Position numbers and translations under genes: made by a program. From Chitinophaga lutea (GTDB lineage: Bacteria > Bacteroidota > Bacteroidia > Chitinophagales > Chitinophagaceae), in NCBI RefSeq assembly GCF_003813775.1, contig NZ_RPDH01000001.1:124001-188000 (forward strand): a stretch of DNA of 64,000 nucleotides, given 5' to 3'. Of this stretch, positions 16,380 through 25,766 are shown in pieces (the first letter of the stretch is position 1; each line of letters starts with the position of its first letter). The notes beneath the pieces were generated by a model. The model saw only the letters and a program-made list of their open reading frames with translations, was not told the origin of the DNA and did no database searches.

Positions 16380-17699
16380 TCAAGAAGCCGACGAGGCCGG
16401 TAACTCCCCCGCCGGAAGATACACCGTAAACCGCGTGCCTTGTTCAGGCGCGCTTTCCACGGTGATCACGCCGCCGTTCTGACGCGCGAACTCGTTGCAG
16501 AGCATCAGGCCCACACCGGTGCCGCGCTCGCCGCCGGTGCCGTAATCGGGGTTCTGCCACGATGTGAACAGGGCGCTGACCTGCGTGGGCGTCATCCCTT
16601 TACCCTCATCGCTCACCTGCACTACTTTCCGGGTACCCTCCCGGTGTACCGTGAGGCTGATGTGGCCGCCGGCATAACTGAACTTCAGCGCGTTACTGAG
16701 CAGGTTGCGCAGGATAACGGCCACCTGGTCGCGGTCCGCATGCACCGCCGCTATGGGCGATACATCTACCGTAATCCGGATATCCTTTTCCTGCACCACC
16801 ATCTGGAAAAAATGCAGGATTTCCGTGATGAGGGGCGGCAGCAGGAAATCTTCCGGCTCCGTTTTAATCCCCCGCATATTGCGCGAGCTCCAGCGCAGCA
16901 CGTTATCCAGCGCGCCGCCCAGCTGGGTCACCTTTTTATGCAGCACCACGGCCGCATCTTCCATCATGGGCTGGGGATATTCACCCTTGCTGAACATCTC
17001 GAGCAGCATCTCCAGCGTGGCCAGCGGGCTGCGGATGTCGTGGGTAACGATCGACAGCAGTTTTTCCTTGTCCTTATTCATGCCCGCCAGCACCTGCCGC
17101 TGCCGGTCGAGCTCCGCATGGTAATCATTCTGGATGCGTTTGAAAAAACTCAGCGATACGGGCACAAAAATGATGGAGAACCCTATGTTCACCCATACCC
17201 GCGACGCCGGTACGGGCTCGGCCAGCGACCAGTGTTGCGGGTACAGTACGATCAACAGGAACGCGCTGCAGATGATCACGCTCAGGCCGGCAACCATCCA
17301 TTTGTTGTCGTACACGAGGATGCTGGCGATGAGGATATTGAGCAGGAAATATTCCGCCCCGTTATGAAAATACAGGCCGGTAAAGGCATATATCGCCGTG
17401 CTGAAAAAGATCAGCACCATGCGGGCGCTGAGGTATTTGCGCCGTTTGTGGAAATAGAAAACCGCCAGGCAGGAAAGGGTATTGACAATGTTGAGCACCG
17501 ACAGCAGCCAGCGGCCCTGGAAGGCGTTCAGTACCGCAAAGAAAAACATCATGGGGATGCAGGGAATGGCCAGCAGGTTCAGGAGCTTGGTGCGGCGCGC
17601 TTCCACGAACGACATGGCAGGCGTTACACCGATGTGTACGAGCCGGTACCAGGAAGCCTCAAAGAACTGGTATAGGATATACTTGAGCCGCTTGAACAT
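16380..17699 (-). CDS. Membrane sensor histidine kinase
   Basis: 439 residues. The N-terminal half (about 45-195) holds six hydrophobic segments without a sizeable periplasmic domain. A short coiled linker leads to the DHp helix with the H box SIVTHDIRSPLATLE (phospho-acceptor His220). The ATPase part has the N box NLLSNALKFSYAGG, G1 VSDEGKGMT and G2 GTGVGLMLCNEFARQNGG. No receiver or response regulator is adjacent, so it is an orphan kinase; the signal is not readable. It ends 2 nt from the carboxylase stop (convergent). Confidence 0.92.
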   Translation of the reverse strand: MFKRLKYILYQFFEASWYRLVHIGVTPAMSFVEARRTKLLNLLAIPCIPMMFFFAVLNAFQGRWLLSVLNIVNTLSCLAVFYFHKRRKYLSARMVLIFFSTAIYAFTGLYFHNGAEYFLLNILIASILVYDNKWMVAGLSVIICSAFLLIVLYPQHWSLAEPVPASRVWVNIGFSIIFVPVSLSFFKRIQNDYHAELDRQRQVLAGMNKDKEKLLSIVTHDIRSPLATLEMLLEMFSKGEYPQPMMEDAAVVLHKKVTQLGGALDNVLRWSSRNMRGIKTEPEDFLLPPLITEILHFFQMVVQEKDIRITVDVSPIAAVHADRDQVAVILRNLLSNALKFSYAGGHISLTVHREGTRKVVQVSDEGKGMTPTQVSALFTSWQNPDYGTGGERGTGVGLMLCNEFARQNGGVITVESAPEQGTRFTVYLPAGELPASSAS

Positions 17700-17813
17700 T
17701 GCCCCGCAAAGATAATTTTAAAAAACGATACGCGATATAGCATGAACAGGCCACTACGGCCGGTTGGCGCATTCAGCCGGCCCGGCGACGGTTTTTTAAT
17801 TATTTTAGCCCCC

Positions 17814-18653
17814 ATGTTACGGGGCCTCTTCAACTTTCTCCTTTTCAGTTCCATTTACATCGCCGTCTGCGCCGTGCTGATGGCCTGGGAAACGGCTGAA
17901 CTGCTCAGCCTGGAATTCGACCGGTTCAACTATGCGGGCTTCGTTTTCTTTTCCACCATCTGCAGCTACAATTTCCACTGGTACCTGACGCCCGGTTCGC
18001 CCCGCCATTCCGAGCGCATCCTCTGGGGTCAAAGGCAGCGCGCCCTTCAGCTGACCGGCTGCGTGATCGGGATGCTCGGAGCGGGATGGTTCTTTATGCC
18101 ACTGGCGCAGCACTGGCTGCCCATCAGCGGCGCCGTGGCGCTCACATTCCTCTATTCCGCGCCCAAACTCCCCATGTTCCGCTGGCTCAGCAAAATCGCC
18201 GTGGGCAAAACCATCTTCCTGGCCGCGGTGTGGACCTACGTGACCACCACCCTGCCCGCGCTCATTGCCGGGAAGCTGGACGCCGACGGGGTGTACCTCA
18301 CCGTATACCGCTTCTTCTTCGTATATGCCATCTGCATCCTGTTCGATTACCGCGACCGGGAGGAAGACCGGGAAGCCGGCATCCGCAGCCTCATTACCAG
18401 ACTCGAGGATCCGCATCTCGACAAACTTTATTACAGTTCGCTGGTGGTGGCCTGGATATGCGCCTTCCTGCTGGCGCCCGCCGTACCGCTGTTTGCGCTG
18501 TTCAGCCTGCTGCTGCCCCTGGTCATAACAGGCATGATTAAACGATACGCGCAGACCCATACTTCCGATTACGTGTATTACTTTTTCCTCGACGGGCTCA
18601 TGATGCTGTCCGCCCTCATCCACGGCTGCTGGCGGCTTGCGGGAGGAATATGA
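17814..18653 (+). CDS. UbiA-like prenyltransferase-family membrane protein
   Basis: 279 residues from ATG 17814, preceded by the promoter-like TTATTTTAGC. A longer frame from 17742 adds an unconvincing 24 residues. Eight or nine hydrophobic segments. The second aspartate motif of UbiA enzymes is visible (ILFDYRDREEDREAGIRSL) after YSAPKLPMFRWLSKIAVGKT, which matches the family's YS-PP-hK pattern. The first NDxxDxxxD motif is not recognisable (CSYNFHWYLTPGS stands in its place), so activity is uncertain. These divergent UbiA homologues are common in Bacteroidota. Substrate unknown. Confidence 0.7.
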   Translation: MLRGLFNFLLFSSIYIAVCAVLMAWETAELLSLEFDRFNYAGFVFFSTICSYNFHWYLTPGSPRHSERILWGQRQRALQLTGCVIGMLGAGWFFMPLAQHWLPISGAVALTFLYSAPKLPMFRWLSKIAVGKTIFLAAVWTYVTTTLPALIAGKLDADGVYLTVYRFFFVYAICILFDYRDREEDREAGIRSLITRLEDPHLDKLYYSSLVVAWICAFLLAPAVPLFALFSLLLPLVITGMIKRYAQTHTSDYVYYFFLDGLMMLSALIHGCWRLAGGI

Positions 18654-18664
18654 CCCGGAATCCT

Positions 18665-18672
18665 TATTTTTG
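18665..18672 (+). promoter_or_regulatory. -7 promoter box of the M42 peptidase gene
   Basis: TATTTTTG fits TAnnTTTG exactly and lies 20 nt before the ATG at 18693. A -33 TTTG at normal spacing is not visible. Confidence 0.35.
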
Positions 18673-18692
18673 CTCACTTAACCTGAACAACG

Positions 18693-19793
18693 ATGTCTAA
18701 AAAACAGAAATCCATATTAACAAAAGACTCCCTTACGTTTTTAAAGAATTACCTGAACAATGCCTCTCCTACCGGTTTTGAGAAGGAAGGGCAGAAACTC
18801 TGGCTGCAATACCTGAAACCATATATCGACGATACGATCGTTGACCCGTACGGTTCCGCCGTGGGCGTCATCAACCCCGAAGCCACTTTCAAAGTAGTGA
18901 TCGAGGCGCATGCCGATGAAATCTCCTGGTTCGTCAATTACGTGTCGCCCGAAGGACTGATCTACGTGATCCGCAACGGCGGCTCCGACCAGGCCATCGC
19001 CCCTTCGATGCGCGTGAATATCCATACGGACAAAGGCATCGTAAAAGCCGTATTCGGCTGGCCCGCCATCCACACCCGCCTGCGCAGCGGCGACGGGAAG
19101 GAGCCGCAGCCGAAAGTCGACAATATCTTCCTCGACTGCGGCGCCCGTAACCGCAAGGAAGTGGAAGAGCTCGGCATTCACGTGGGTTGTGTGGTGACGT
19201 TCGACGCCGGCTTTGAAGAACTGAGCTACGATCATTACATCTGCCGCGCCATCGACAATCGCATCGGCGGGTTTATGATCGCCGAGGTGGCCCGCCTGCT
19301 GAAGGAAAATAAACAGCGCCTGCCTTTCGGCCTGTACATCGTGAACGCGGTGCAGGAGGAAGTGGGGCTGCGCGGCGCCGAAATGATCGCCAAACGCATC
19401 AAACCGAACGTCGCCATCATCACCGACGTAACGCACGATACCACCACCCCGATGATCAACAAAAACATCGAAGGGGAAATCAAATGCGGCAACGGCCCCA
19501 GCATCACCTACGGTCCGGCCGTGCACAACATCCTGCGCGACCTGATCATCAAAACGGCGCAGAAGGAAAAGATCCCCCACCAGCTGCACGCCGTGAGCCG
19601 CAGCACCGGTACCGATACGGACGCCTTCGCCTATTCGAACGACGGCACCCCTTCCGCCCTGATCAGCATCCCCCTCCGCTATATGCACACCACCGTGGAA
19701 ATGATCAAGAAGGAAGACGTGGAAAACACCATCCGCCTCATTTACCAGACGCTGCTCAACATTACGCCGAAAACCAATTTCCAATACCTGTAA
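18693..19793 (+). CDS. M42-family metallo-aminopeptidase
   Basis: 366 residues, cytosolic. Co-catalytic zinc-site segments of M42 (glutamyl aminopeptidase/TET type) are present in order: EAHADEISW (His73, Asp75), CRAIDNRIGGF, the catalytic pair in VQEEVGLRGAEM, TDVTHDT, and the final metal His in IPLRYMHTTVEM. M42 peptidases form tetrahedral dodecamers that trim peptides from the N terminus. Stands alone with its own -7 box; bioB follows after an AT-rich gap. Confidence 0.92.
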   Translation: MSKKQKSILTKDSLTFLKNYLNNASPTGFEKEGQKLWLQYLKPYIDDTIVDPYGSAVGVINPEATFKVVIEAHADEISWFVNYVSPEGLIYVIRNGGSDQAIAPSMRVNIHTDKGIVKAVFGWPAIHTRLRSGDGKEPQPKVDNIFLDCGARNRKEVEELGIHVGCVVTFDAGFEELSYDHYICRAIDNRIGGFMIAEVARLLKENKQRLPFGLYIVNAVQEEVGLRGAEMIAKRIKPNVAIITDVTHDTTTPMINKNIEGEIKCGNGPSITYGPAVHNILRDLIIKTAQKEKIPHQLHAVSRSTGTDTDAFAYSNDGTPSALISIPLRYMHTTVEMIKKEDVENTIRLIYQTLLNITPKTNFQYL

Positions 19794-19881
19794 CCTGATA
19801 GGGCAAAAAATTTACATATTTCGGGCTACCGGATCGGTAATTCGTAATTGATTTGTATGTTTGCCGCTAAATCCGAAGTTT

Positions 19882-20871
19882 ATGATCCGTCACGACTGGA
19901 CACTTGAAGAAATAAAGGATATCTATAATACGCCCCTGCTGGAGCTCATGTACCGTGCCGCCACGCTGCACCGCGAGTACCAGGACACGGCGGAAGTGCA
20001 GGTATGCACCCTGCTTTCCATCAAAACAGGCGGCTGCTCCGAAGATTGCGCTTACTGCCCCCAGGCAGCCCGATATAACACCGGCATTGATGTGCAGGCC
20101 CTCATGAAAAAAGACGAGGTACTCGAGTACGCCCGCAAAGCCAAGGAAGCCGGCTCCACCCGCTTCTGTATGGGCGCCGCCTGGCGCGAGGTGCGCGATA
20201 ACCGCGACTTCGACCGGGTGATCGACATGGTGAAGGGCGTGAACGAGATCGGCATGGAAGTATGCTGCACCCTGGGCATGCTCACCGAAAGCCAGGCGCA
20301 GAAACTGGCCGACGCCGGTTTGTATTCCTACAACCACAACCTCGACACTTCCGACGAATATTACGGTGAGATCATCACCACCCGTACGTACGACGACCGC
20401 CTGCAAACCATCGACAACGTGCGCAAGGCCGGCGTAACCGTTTGCTGCGGAGGGATCATCGGCCTCGGCGAAAGCCATGAAGACCGCATCAACATGCTGC
20501 TGACGCTGTCTACCATGCCCGAGCATCCCGATTCCGTGCCCATCAACGCCCTTACCCGCGTAAAAGGCACCCCGCTGGAGCATATGCCGAAAGTGGAATT
20601 CTGGGACATGGTGCGCATGATCGCCACTACCCGCATCCTCATGCCCAAAGCTATGGTGCGCCTCAGCGCCGGCCGCGCCGAAATGAGCATCTCCGAACAG
20701 GCCATGTGTTTTATGGCGGGCGCCAACTCCATCTTCACCGGGGAAAAGCTGCTCACCACCAAAAACCCTTCCTTCGAAGAAGACCACATGATGTTCGAGC
20801 TGCTGGGCCTCAAACCCCGCGAAGCTTTCAAGGAAGAAAAAGAATGCTGCGACCATACCCACGCACACTAA
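19882..20871 (+). CDS. bioB: Biotin synthase
   Basis: 329 residues from ATG 19882; a TTG seven codons upstream is possible but the upstream stretch looks like promoter (TATGTTTG at 19855). The radical SAM motif CSEDCAYC sits in [18 protein letters not shown], and the BioB signatures [42 protein letters not shown] and LSAGRAEMS are all present; the latter holds the Arg of the [2Fe-2S] sulfur-donor site. Converts dethiobiotin to biotin. No other bio gene is adjacent. A strong terminator follows. Confidence 0.97.
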   Translation: MIRHDWTLEEIKDIYNTPLLELMYRAATLHREYQDTAEVQVCTLLSIKTGGCSEDCAYCPQAARYNTGIDVQALMKKDEVLEYARKAKEAGSTRFCMGAAWREVRDNRDFDRVIDMVKGVNEIGMEVCCTLGMLTESQAQKLADAGLYSYNHNLDTSDEYYGEIITTRTYDDRLQTIDNVRKAGVTVCCGGIIGLGESHEDRINMLLTLSTMPEHPDSVPINALTRVKGTPLEHMPKVEFWDMVRMIATTRILMPKAMVRLSAGRAEMSISEQAMCFMAGANSIFTGEKLLTTKNPSFEEDHMMFELLGLKPREAFKEEKECCDHTHAH

Positions 20872-20881
20872 ATCATTACAT

Positions 20882-20910
20882 AAAAGGCCTTCCCCGCGAA
20901 GGCCTTTTTT
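20882..20910 (+). terminator. bioB terminator
   Basis: Ten-base-pair hairpin AAAGGCCTTC/GAAGGCCTTT (20883-20907) followed by a T run, starting 10 nt after the bioB stop. Confidence 0.85.
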
Positions 20911-20933
20911 AGAAATTTTCCGAACTTTACAGC

Positions 20934-21560
20934 ATGTTACAGCAGTTTAAAGTATACAGGCACAACATCCGTTTCCGCAAGATCCAGGAGCACAGCGAAG
21001 CCACCTACCAGCACTGGCTGGAACAGGGTAAACCGCTGCCCGTGCCGCACATCGCCAAACAGAAAACCATCCAGGAATACAAGAACCGGTATGGTATCGG
21101 CACGCTGGTGGAAACAGGCACCTACCTGGGCGATATGGTGGCCGCGCAGCTGCCGCACTTCTCCCTCCTCATTTCCATCGAACTGAGCGAAGAACTGCAT
21201 AAACGCGCCAAAATCCGCTTCCGCAAAAACCGCGAGGTGAAACTGTACCAGGGCGACAGCGGGAAGGTATTGCACCACATCGTGCCCAAACTCAAAGAGC
21301 CCGCCATTTTCTGGCTCGACGGGCACTACTCCGCCGGCATTACCGCCAAAGGCGACCTCATCTGCCCGATCTACGCGGAACTGGACGCAATCTTCAAACA
21401 AACCGACGTTCCCCACGTGCTGCTCATCGACGATGCGCAGGACTTCACCGGGCAACACGATTACCCCACGCTCGAGGCCCTCACCGCCTACATTCACAAA
21501 CTGGCGCCGGCTTACCGGGTGGAAGTAAAAGACTATGTGATCCGCGTCACCCGCGGGTAA
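20934..21560 (+). CDS. Class I SAM-methyltransferase-like protein
   Basis: 208 residues, soluble. A Rossmann-type motif I, GTLVETGTYLGDMVAAQL (about 56-72), is followed by an acidic strand end LISIELSEELHKRA, then VKLYQGDSGKVLHHI and FWLDGHYSAG. This order matches class I methyltransferases in which the acidic residue after strand 2 binds the SAM ribose. The substrate is unknown; the family is mostly annotated as hypothetical. Flanked by terminators on both sides, so monocistronic. Confidence 0.65.
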   Translation: MLQQFKVYRHNIRFRKIQEHSEATYQHWLEQGKPLPVPHIAKQKTIQEYKNRYGIGTLVETGTYLGDMVAAQLPHFSLLISIELSEELHKRAKIRFRKNREVKLYQGDSGKVLHHIVPKLKEPAIFWLDGHYSAGITAKGDLICPIYAELDAIFKQTDVPHVLLIDDAQDFTGQHDYPTLEALTAYIHKLAPAYRVEVKDYVIRVTRG

Positions 21561-21574
21561 AATACATCGCACAT

Positions 21575-21611
21575 AAAAGGCCGGCGCACCCATGGTACGC
21601 CGGCCTTTTTT
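21575..21611. terminator. Bidirectional terminator
   Basis: A 10-bp GC-rich stem (AAGGCCGGCG / CGCCGGCCTT) flanked by A's on one side and T's on the other lies between the convergent genes 20934 and 21627, so it can serve both. Confidence 0.85.
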
Positions 21612-21626
21612 ATTTGGAACGGGTCG

Positions 21627-22046
21627 TTATTTCGATAAAAAATATCCTACGCCCAGCGCGTAACCTTTCATGCCCAGCCCGCAGATCACGCCTACCGCTT
21701 TGGCGGCCGTCAGCGACGTGTGGCGGAACTCTTCCCGCGCGTAAATGTTGCTGATATGGATTTCCACCACGGGGGTTTTGATGCCCGCAATGGCGTCGCG
21801 GATGGCTACGGAAGTGTGGGTGTACGCCCCAGCGTTGAGCAGGATGCCATCGTGCGAAAAACCGACGGCATGCAGGTGGTTCACCAGTTCCCCTTCCACG
21901 TTGCTCTGGAAATAATCGAAGCTGACCTCCGGGAACTGCTGCTTCAGCGTATCGAGGTATTGTTCAAATGTAAGGCTGCCGTACACCTCCGGCTCGCGTT
22001 TGCCGAGGAGGTTCAGGTTCGGGCCGTTGATGATGGCTATTTTCAT
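21627..22046 (-). CDS. aroQ: Type II 3-dehydroquinate dehydratase
   Basis: 139 residues. The full type II signature is visible: IINGPNLNLLGKREPEVYG (with the catalytic Tyr22 and Arg17), FQSNVEGELVNHLH, LLNAGAYTHTSVAIRDA, VEIHISNIYAREEFRHTS, and the terminal ICGLGMKGYALGV. Third step of the shikimate pathway. Probably co-transcribed with ubiX, whose stop is 72 nt upstream. Confidence 0.97.
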   Translation of the reverse strand: MKIAIINGPNLNLLGKREPEVYGSLTFEQYLDTLKQQFPEVSFDYFQSNVEGELVNHLHAVGFSHDGILLNAGAYTHTSVAIRDAIAGIKTPVVEIHISNIYAREEFRHTSLTAAKAVGVICGLGMKGYALGVGYFLSK

Positions 22047-22118
22047 ACGTTGTACTGGTTGTTATGTGCTGCGCCGTTGCCGGCGGTGATGTGACTGTTG
22101 ATGATGCGCTGTGGTGCG

Positions 22119-22679
22119 TTATTCTCCCCACCGGAAAGTGTCCTGCTCCAGCCCGGCGAGGTCGATCACCCGGTCCACTACCGTGGCCGCCACATCCTCG
22201 ATGGTGACGGGTTTGCTGTAAAACGAAGGCGTAGCCGGGCAGATGATGCCGCCTGCTTCCGTGACCGTTTGCATGTTGCGGATGTGCACGAGGTTGTACG
22301 GTGTATCGCGCAGCACACAGATCAGCTTGCGGCGTTCTTTGAGCACCACGTCGGCCGCGCGGGTGATCAGGTCGTTGGAGATGCCGCCCGCAATGCGGCC
22401 CAGCGTGCCCATGGAACAGGGGCAGATGATCATGGTATTGAAACGCCCGCTGCCGGAGGCAAAGGGAGCGTGAAAGTCGTTCTGCGAAAAAACGGGAAAC
22501 GGCAGTTGCTCGAATCCCCGGTCGTCCAGTTCCGTTTCCCAAACGGTCTTAGCGTTGGCCGTCATCACAATGGCCACCTGGTCTACCTGCTCCTTCAGCA
22601 CGGCCAGCTTGTTCAGCAGCTGCCTTGCGTAGATGGAACCGCTTGCACCCGTAACCGCCACAACTATACGATGTTTCAT
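22119..22679 (-). CDS. ubiX: UbiX-family flavin prenyltransferase
   Basis: 186 residues. VAVTGASGSIYARQLL at the N terminus is the phosphate-binding start of the flavoprotein fold; FASGSGRFNTMIICPCSMGTLGRIAGGISNDLI and KERRKLICVLRDTPYNLVHIRNM are typical of UbiX/Pad1. It makes prenylated FMN for UbiD-type decarboxylases; no ubiD lies in the window. Upstream of aroQ on the same strand. Confidence 0.95.
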   Translation of the reverse strand: MKHRIVVAVTGASGSIYARQLLNKLAVLKEQVDQVAIVMTANAKTVWETELDDRGFEQLPFPVFSQNDFHAPFASGSGRFNTMIICPCSMGTLGRIAGGISNDLITRAADVVLKERRKLICVLRDTPYNLVHIRNMQTVTEAGGIICPATPSFYSKPVTIEDVAATVVDRVIDLAGLEQDTFRWGE

Positions 22680-22842
22680 AGCAGCAAAGCTAATAAAAAA
22701 GCGGATGGGTGCTTTGGGGTGATCAACTGAAAACAGGAAGTTATTTTTTCAGGGAAGCATCACGCAGGGACTTTTAAAAGTCATTACCGGCAAAAGGACA
22801 ACTGCTGCTGATCATTTCAGCAGGCCGGGATAGCCAACCCAT

Positions 22843-22874
22843 AAAAAAAGGCCCCGGGTACACCCGGAGCCTTC
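22843..22874 (-). terminator. ytxJ terminator
   Basis: Minus-strand hairpin AAGGCTCCGGGT / ACCCGGGGCCTT followed by seven T residues, just past the stop at 22883. Confidence 0.85.
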
Positions 22875-22882
22875 CAATATTT

Positions 22883-23218
22883 TTAATTCTGTGAAGCCAG
22901 TTCTTCCATCCTGATGTCCGAATGGCTGGCGTCGTATATGCACTCCCCGTTACGGATAAGCAACACCTGCGGAGATTCGTGCTCTACTTTGTAAAGCTCC
23001 GCGATGCGGTTGCTGATGGAGCGGTAACGGATCAGGTCGAGATAATAAAAATCCATCCCTTCCGGCTCGTCGGACCGTTCCAGGCGGCTCTTGGCCATGC
23101 TGCTGATACTGCAGCGGGTGCTGTGCTTGAATATTACAACCGGGCGGTCGAATGATTGTTCCTTTATCGCATTCAGCTGCTCTTCACTTTCCAGTGCGAT
23201 CCACATAGTGTTCCACAT
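22883..23218 (-). CDS. ytxJ: Bacillithiol-system redox-active protein YtxJ
   Basis: 111 residues, thioredoxin-like. The YtxJ motif is HSTRCSISSMAKSRLE with a single active Cys (about 36), followed by FYYLDLIRYRSISNRIAE and the cis-Pro region VEHESPQVLLI. YtxJ is a monothiol bacilliredoxin-like protein thought to resolve bacillithiol-protein disulfides. The start may also be the Met four codons in (23206), which would give MWIALESEEQL. Upstream lies a 57-residue lipoprotein gene on the same strand. Confidence 0.9.
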   Translation of the reverse strand: MWNTMWIALESEEQLNAIKEQSFDRPVVIFKHSTRCSISSMAKSRLERSDEPEGMDFYYLDLIRYRSISNRIAELYKVEHESPQVLLIRNGECIYDASHSDIRMEELASQN

Positions 23219-23228
23219 TTAAATTTCA

Positions 23229-23402
23229 CTAACAGTTTTTGTTTTGCTCATGCTGCACTTTCGTAATCTTCATCGGGCAACCCAGTTTCTGGGAGGCACA
23301 CGAAGAAAACATGGCAGCCACTACCACCATTACACAAAATGTACCAATTACGCGGTAAACAGATTTCATAGCTTGCTTTTTTGCAAATAAACGAAATTTC
23401 AT
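23229..23402 (-). CDS. 57-residue small lipoprotein
   Basis: The frame from ATG 23402 to TAG 23229 encodes 57 residues: a basic start (MKFRLFAKKQ), a hydrophobic stretch and a lipobox AMFSSC with the cysteine at 35, then a 22-residue mature tail ASQKLGCPMKITKVQ... rich in Lys and two further Cys. A second ATG at codon 12 gives a signal sequence of more usual length. A full promoter lies 40-80 nt upstream (23452-23481), which supports expression. Function unknown. It precedes ytxJ by about 10 nt and may form a unit with it. Confidence 0.65.
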   Translation of the reverse strand: MKFRLFAKKQAMKSVYRVIGTFCVMVVVAAMFSSCASQKLGCPMKITKVQHEQNKNC

Positions 23403-23451
23403 AGGCTTGGATTATAGAACTTTGTGAATCGTTTTTTGTAACGTTATTTTG

Positions 23452-23481
23452 CAAATATATACTTTATATTAAAAAAAACAA
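23452..23481 (-). promoter_or_regulatory. Bacteroidota promoter for the small lipoprotein/ytxJ unit
   Basis: On the minus strand a TTG (-33, 23479-23481) and a perfect TATATTTG (-7, 23452-23459) are separated by 19 nt. The predicted transcript start near 23445 leaves a leader of about 43 nt before ATG 23402. Confidence 0.65.
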
Positions 23482-23543
23482 TCTTATGAGTTGTTAATTA
23501 CCTGTTATAACAGGTAAAGCACACGCGTAAGTTCCTGATAAGC

Positions 23544-24914
23544 ATGGCAAAAGTACATTTTATAGCGATCGGCGGCAGTGTAATGCACCAGCTCGCCCTC
23601 GCCCTCCGGAGCAAAGGGTACCAGGTAAGCGGCAGCGACGATGAAATTTATGAGCCCGCCCGCACCAACCTCGCCAATGCCGGCATTTTACCGGCCGCCA
23701 TCGGCTGGGATCCGGCCCGCATCAGCGCAGACCTCGACGCCGTTATCCTGGGCATGCACGCCCGGGCCGACAATCCCGAGCTTATACGGGCGCAGGAACT
23801 GGGGCTGAAAATCTACTCCTTCCCCGAATACATCTACCAGGAGAGCAAAGATAAAACCCGTGTGGCCATCGGCGGCAGCCACGGCAAAACAACCATTACC
23901 TCGATGGTGATGCACGTATTGCAGCAATGCCACCGGCAGTTCGATTACCTGGTGGGCGCGAAGCTGGAAGGGTTCCCGCAATCCGTGAACGTGACGGACG
24001 CCCCGCTGATCGTTTGCGAGGCCGACGAATACCCGGCTTCCGTGCTCGAAAAACGGCCGAAGTTCCATTTCCTCCACCCCCACATCGCCGTATTGAGCGG
24101 CATTGCCTGGGACCATATCAACGTATTTCCCACGTTCGACATCTACCTTGAACAGTTCGCCATCTTCATCCGTACCATGGAAGCGGGCGGGCGGCTGATC
24201 TACAACAGTACCGACGAAACGCTGCGCAAACTGGTGGAAAAGGAAGGCGGTCACCTCGAATGTATTCCCTACACGGTGCCGGAGCATACCATCATCAACG
24301 GCACTACCCGCGTACGGTTCGGCAATGCCTCTACCGACCTCCTGGTGTTCGGCGAGCATAACCTGCTCAACATCCACGCCGCACTGCACGTTTGCCGCGC
24401 CCTGGGTGTGGGCGATATCGACTTCCTGGCGGCCATCGCCAGCTTTAAAGGCGCCGCCAAACGGATGGAGCTGGTGGCGAAGAACGAAGAAACGGCCATT
24501 TACCGCGACTTCGCGCACGCCCCTTCCAAAGTGAAGGCCACCATCAACGCCCTGCGCAACCAGTACCCGCAGCGCAAACTCGTTGCCGTGCTGGAACTGC
24601 ATACCTATAGCAGCCTGAATGCCGATTTTATGAAGGAATACGCCGGCGCGCTCAACCCGGCCGACGTGGCCGCCGTGTTTTACAGCGCGCATGCCCTCGA
24701 AATAAAACGCATGCCGGACCTGCACCCCGACGTTATCAAAGAAGGCTTTGCCCGCAAAGACCTCACCGTGATCAATAAACGCGCCGCCCTCGAAGCGTTC
24801 CTGGATGGGCAGGATTTTGAAAATACCAATCTTCTCATGATGAGCTCCGGCGATTATGAAGGGATGGAATTCGGAGGATTGAAAAAATATTTATCGGTTA
24901 AGAAACCATCTTAA
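23544..24914 (+). CDS. mpl: Mur-ligase Mpl (murein tripeptide recycling ligase)
   Basis: 456 residues. The N-terminal Rossmann domain begins VHFIAIGGSVMHQLALAL, followed by SGSDDEIYEP, and the ATP P-loop is GGSHGKTTITS (110-120). The central CEADEYPASVLEKRPKF and the substrate-domain FAHAPSKVKATINAL match Mpl rather than MurC. Mpl joins L-Ala-gamma-D-Glu-mDAP to UDP-MurNAc in peptidoglycan recycling. It heads a probable operon with the exonuclease gene 4 nt downstream, and a dipeptide epimerase for the same murein peptides is encoded at 62.8 kb. Confidence 0.92.
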   Translation: MAKVHFIAIGGSVMHQLALALRSKGYQVSGSDDEIYEPARTNLANAGILPAAIGWDPARISADLDAVILGMHARADNPELIRAQELGLKIYSFPEYIYQESKDKTRVAIGGSHGKTTITSMVMHVLQQCHRQFDYLVGAKLEGFPQSVNVTDAPLIVCEADEYPASVLEKRPKFHFLHPHIAVLSGIAWDHINVFPTFDIYLEQFAIFIRTMEAGGRLIYNSTDETLRKLVEKEGGHLECIPYTVPEHTIINGTTRVRFGNASTDLLVFGEHNLLNIHAALHVCRALGVGDIDFLAAIASFKGAAKRMELVAKNEETAIYRDFAHAPSKVKATINALRNQYPQRKLVAVLELHTYSSLNADFMKEYAGALNPADVAAVFYSAHALEIKRMPDLHPDVIKEGFARKDLTVINKRAALEAFLDGQDFENTNLLMMSSGDYEGMEFGGLKKYLSVKKPS

Positions 24915-24918
24915 AAAC

Positions 24919-25695
24919 ATGTCAGCTTTACAACTCACCCGCCCCTTAGCGTTTATCGACCTTGAAACAACAGGTACCAATGTAGCGACCGACCGCATCA
25001 TTGAAATCGCCATTATCAAAGTGATGCCGGACCGTTCCATGAACAGGAAAGTAAAGCGCATCAATCCCGGCATGCCCATCCCTGCCGCCACTACCGCCAT
25101 TCACGGTATTACGGACGACGACGTAAAAGACGAGCCCACCTTCAAACAGGTGGCCAACGAACTGCGGCAGTTCATGGAGCATTGCGACATCGCGGGTTAC
25201 AATTCCAACCGTTTCGACATCCCGATGCTGGTGGAAGAATTCCTCCGTGCGGACCTGGCTTTCGATATCAGCGACCGCCGTTTTGTGGACGTGCAGAAGA
25301 TTTTCCACCTCATGGAAAAACGCACCCTCAGCGCCGCCTATAGGTTCTATTGCGACAAGGACCTCGAGAACGCCCACAGCGCCGAAGCGGACGCCTTCGC
25401 CACCTTCGAGATACTGGAAGCACAGCTCATCCGTTACGAAGCCCAGCTGAAACCCGATGTGGACGCACTCGCCGTTTTCACCAAAGAAGACGATTACGTG
25501 GATTTCGCCCGCCGCATCGTGATGCAGAACGGCGTGGAGATGTTCAACTTCGGTAAATACAAAGGCCGCCCCGTGCGCGATGTACTGAAGGTGGAACCGC
25601 AGTATTACGACTGGATGATGAAAGCGGATTTCCCCCTCAACACCAAACAGAAACTGACAGAGATCTACACCAATATGATGCTAAAAAAATTGTAA
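24919..25695 (+). CDS. DnaQ-like 3'-5' exonuclease
   Basis: 258 residues. DEDD exonuclease motifs are clear: ExoI FIDLETTGT (Asp14, Glu16), HGITDDDV, ExoII AGYNSNRFDIPML, ExoIII HSAEADAFATFEIL. The C-terminal 60 residues (FNFGKYKGRPVRDVLKVEPQYYDWMMKADF) form the small extra domain that often follows exonuclease domains in this phylum. It is not the polymerase III epsilon subunit itself and probably acts in repair or nucleic-acid turnover. Second gene of the mpl operon. Confidence 0.9.
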   Translation: MSALQLTRPLAFIDLETTGTNVATDRIIEIAIIKVMPDRSMNRKVKRINPGMPIPAATTAIHGITDDDVKDEPTFKQVANELRQFMEHCDIAGYNSNRFDIPMLVEEFLRADLAFDISDRRFVDVQKIFHLMEKRTLSAAYRFYCDKDLENAHSAEADAFATFEILEAQLIRYEAQLKPDVDALAVFTKEDDYVDFARRIVMQNGVEMFNFGKYKGRPVRDVLKVEPQYYDWMMKADFPLNTKQKLTEIYTNMMLKKL

Positions 25696-25766
25696 TGTTT
25701 ATCAAAACATGCTATTTTGCGAGGGGAATTCCCTATTTTCGCCATCCTAAAAAAAGCCGCTGCTAA

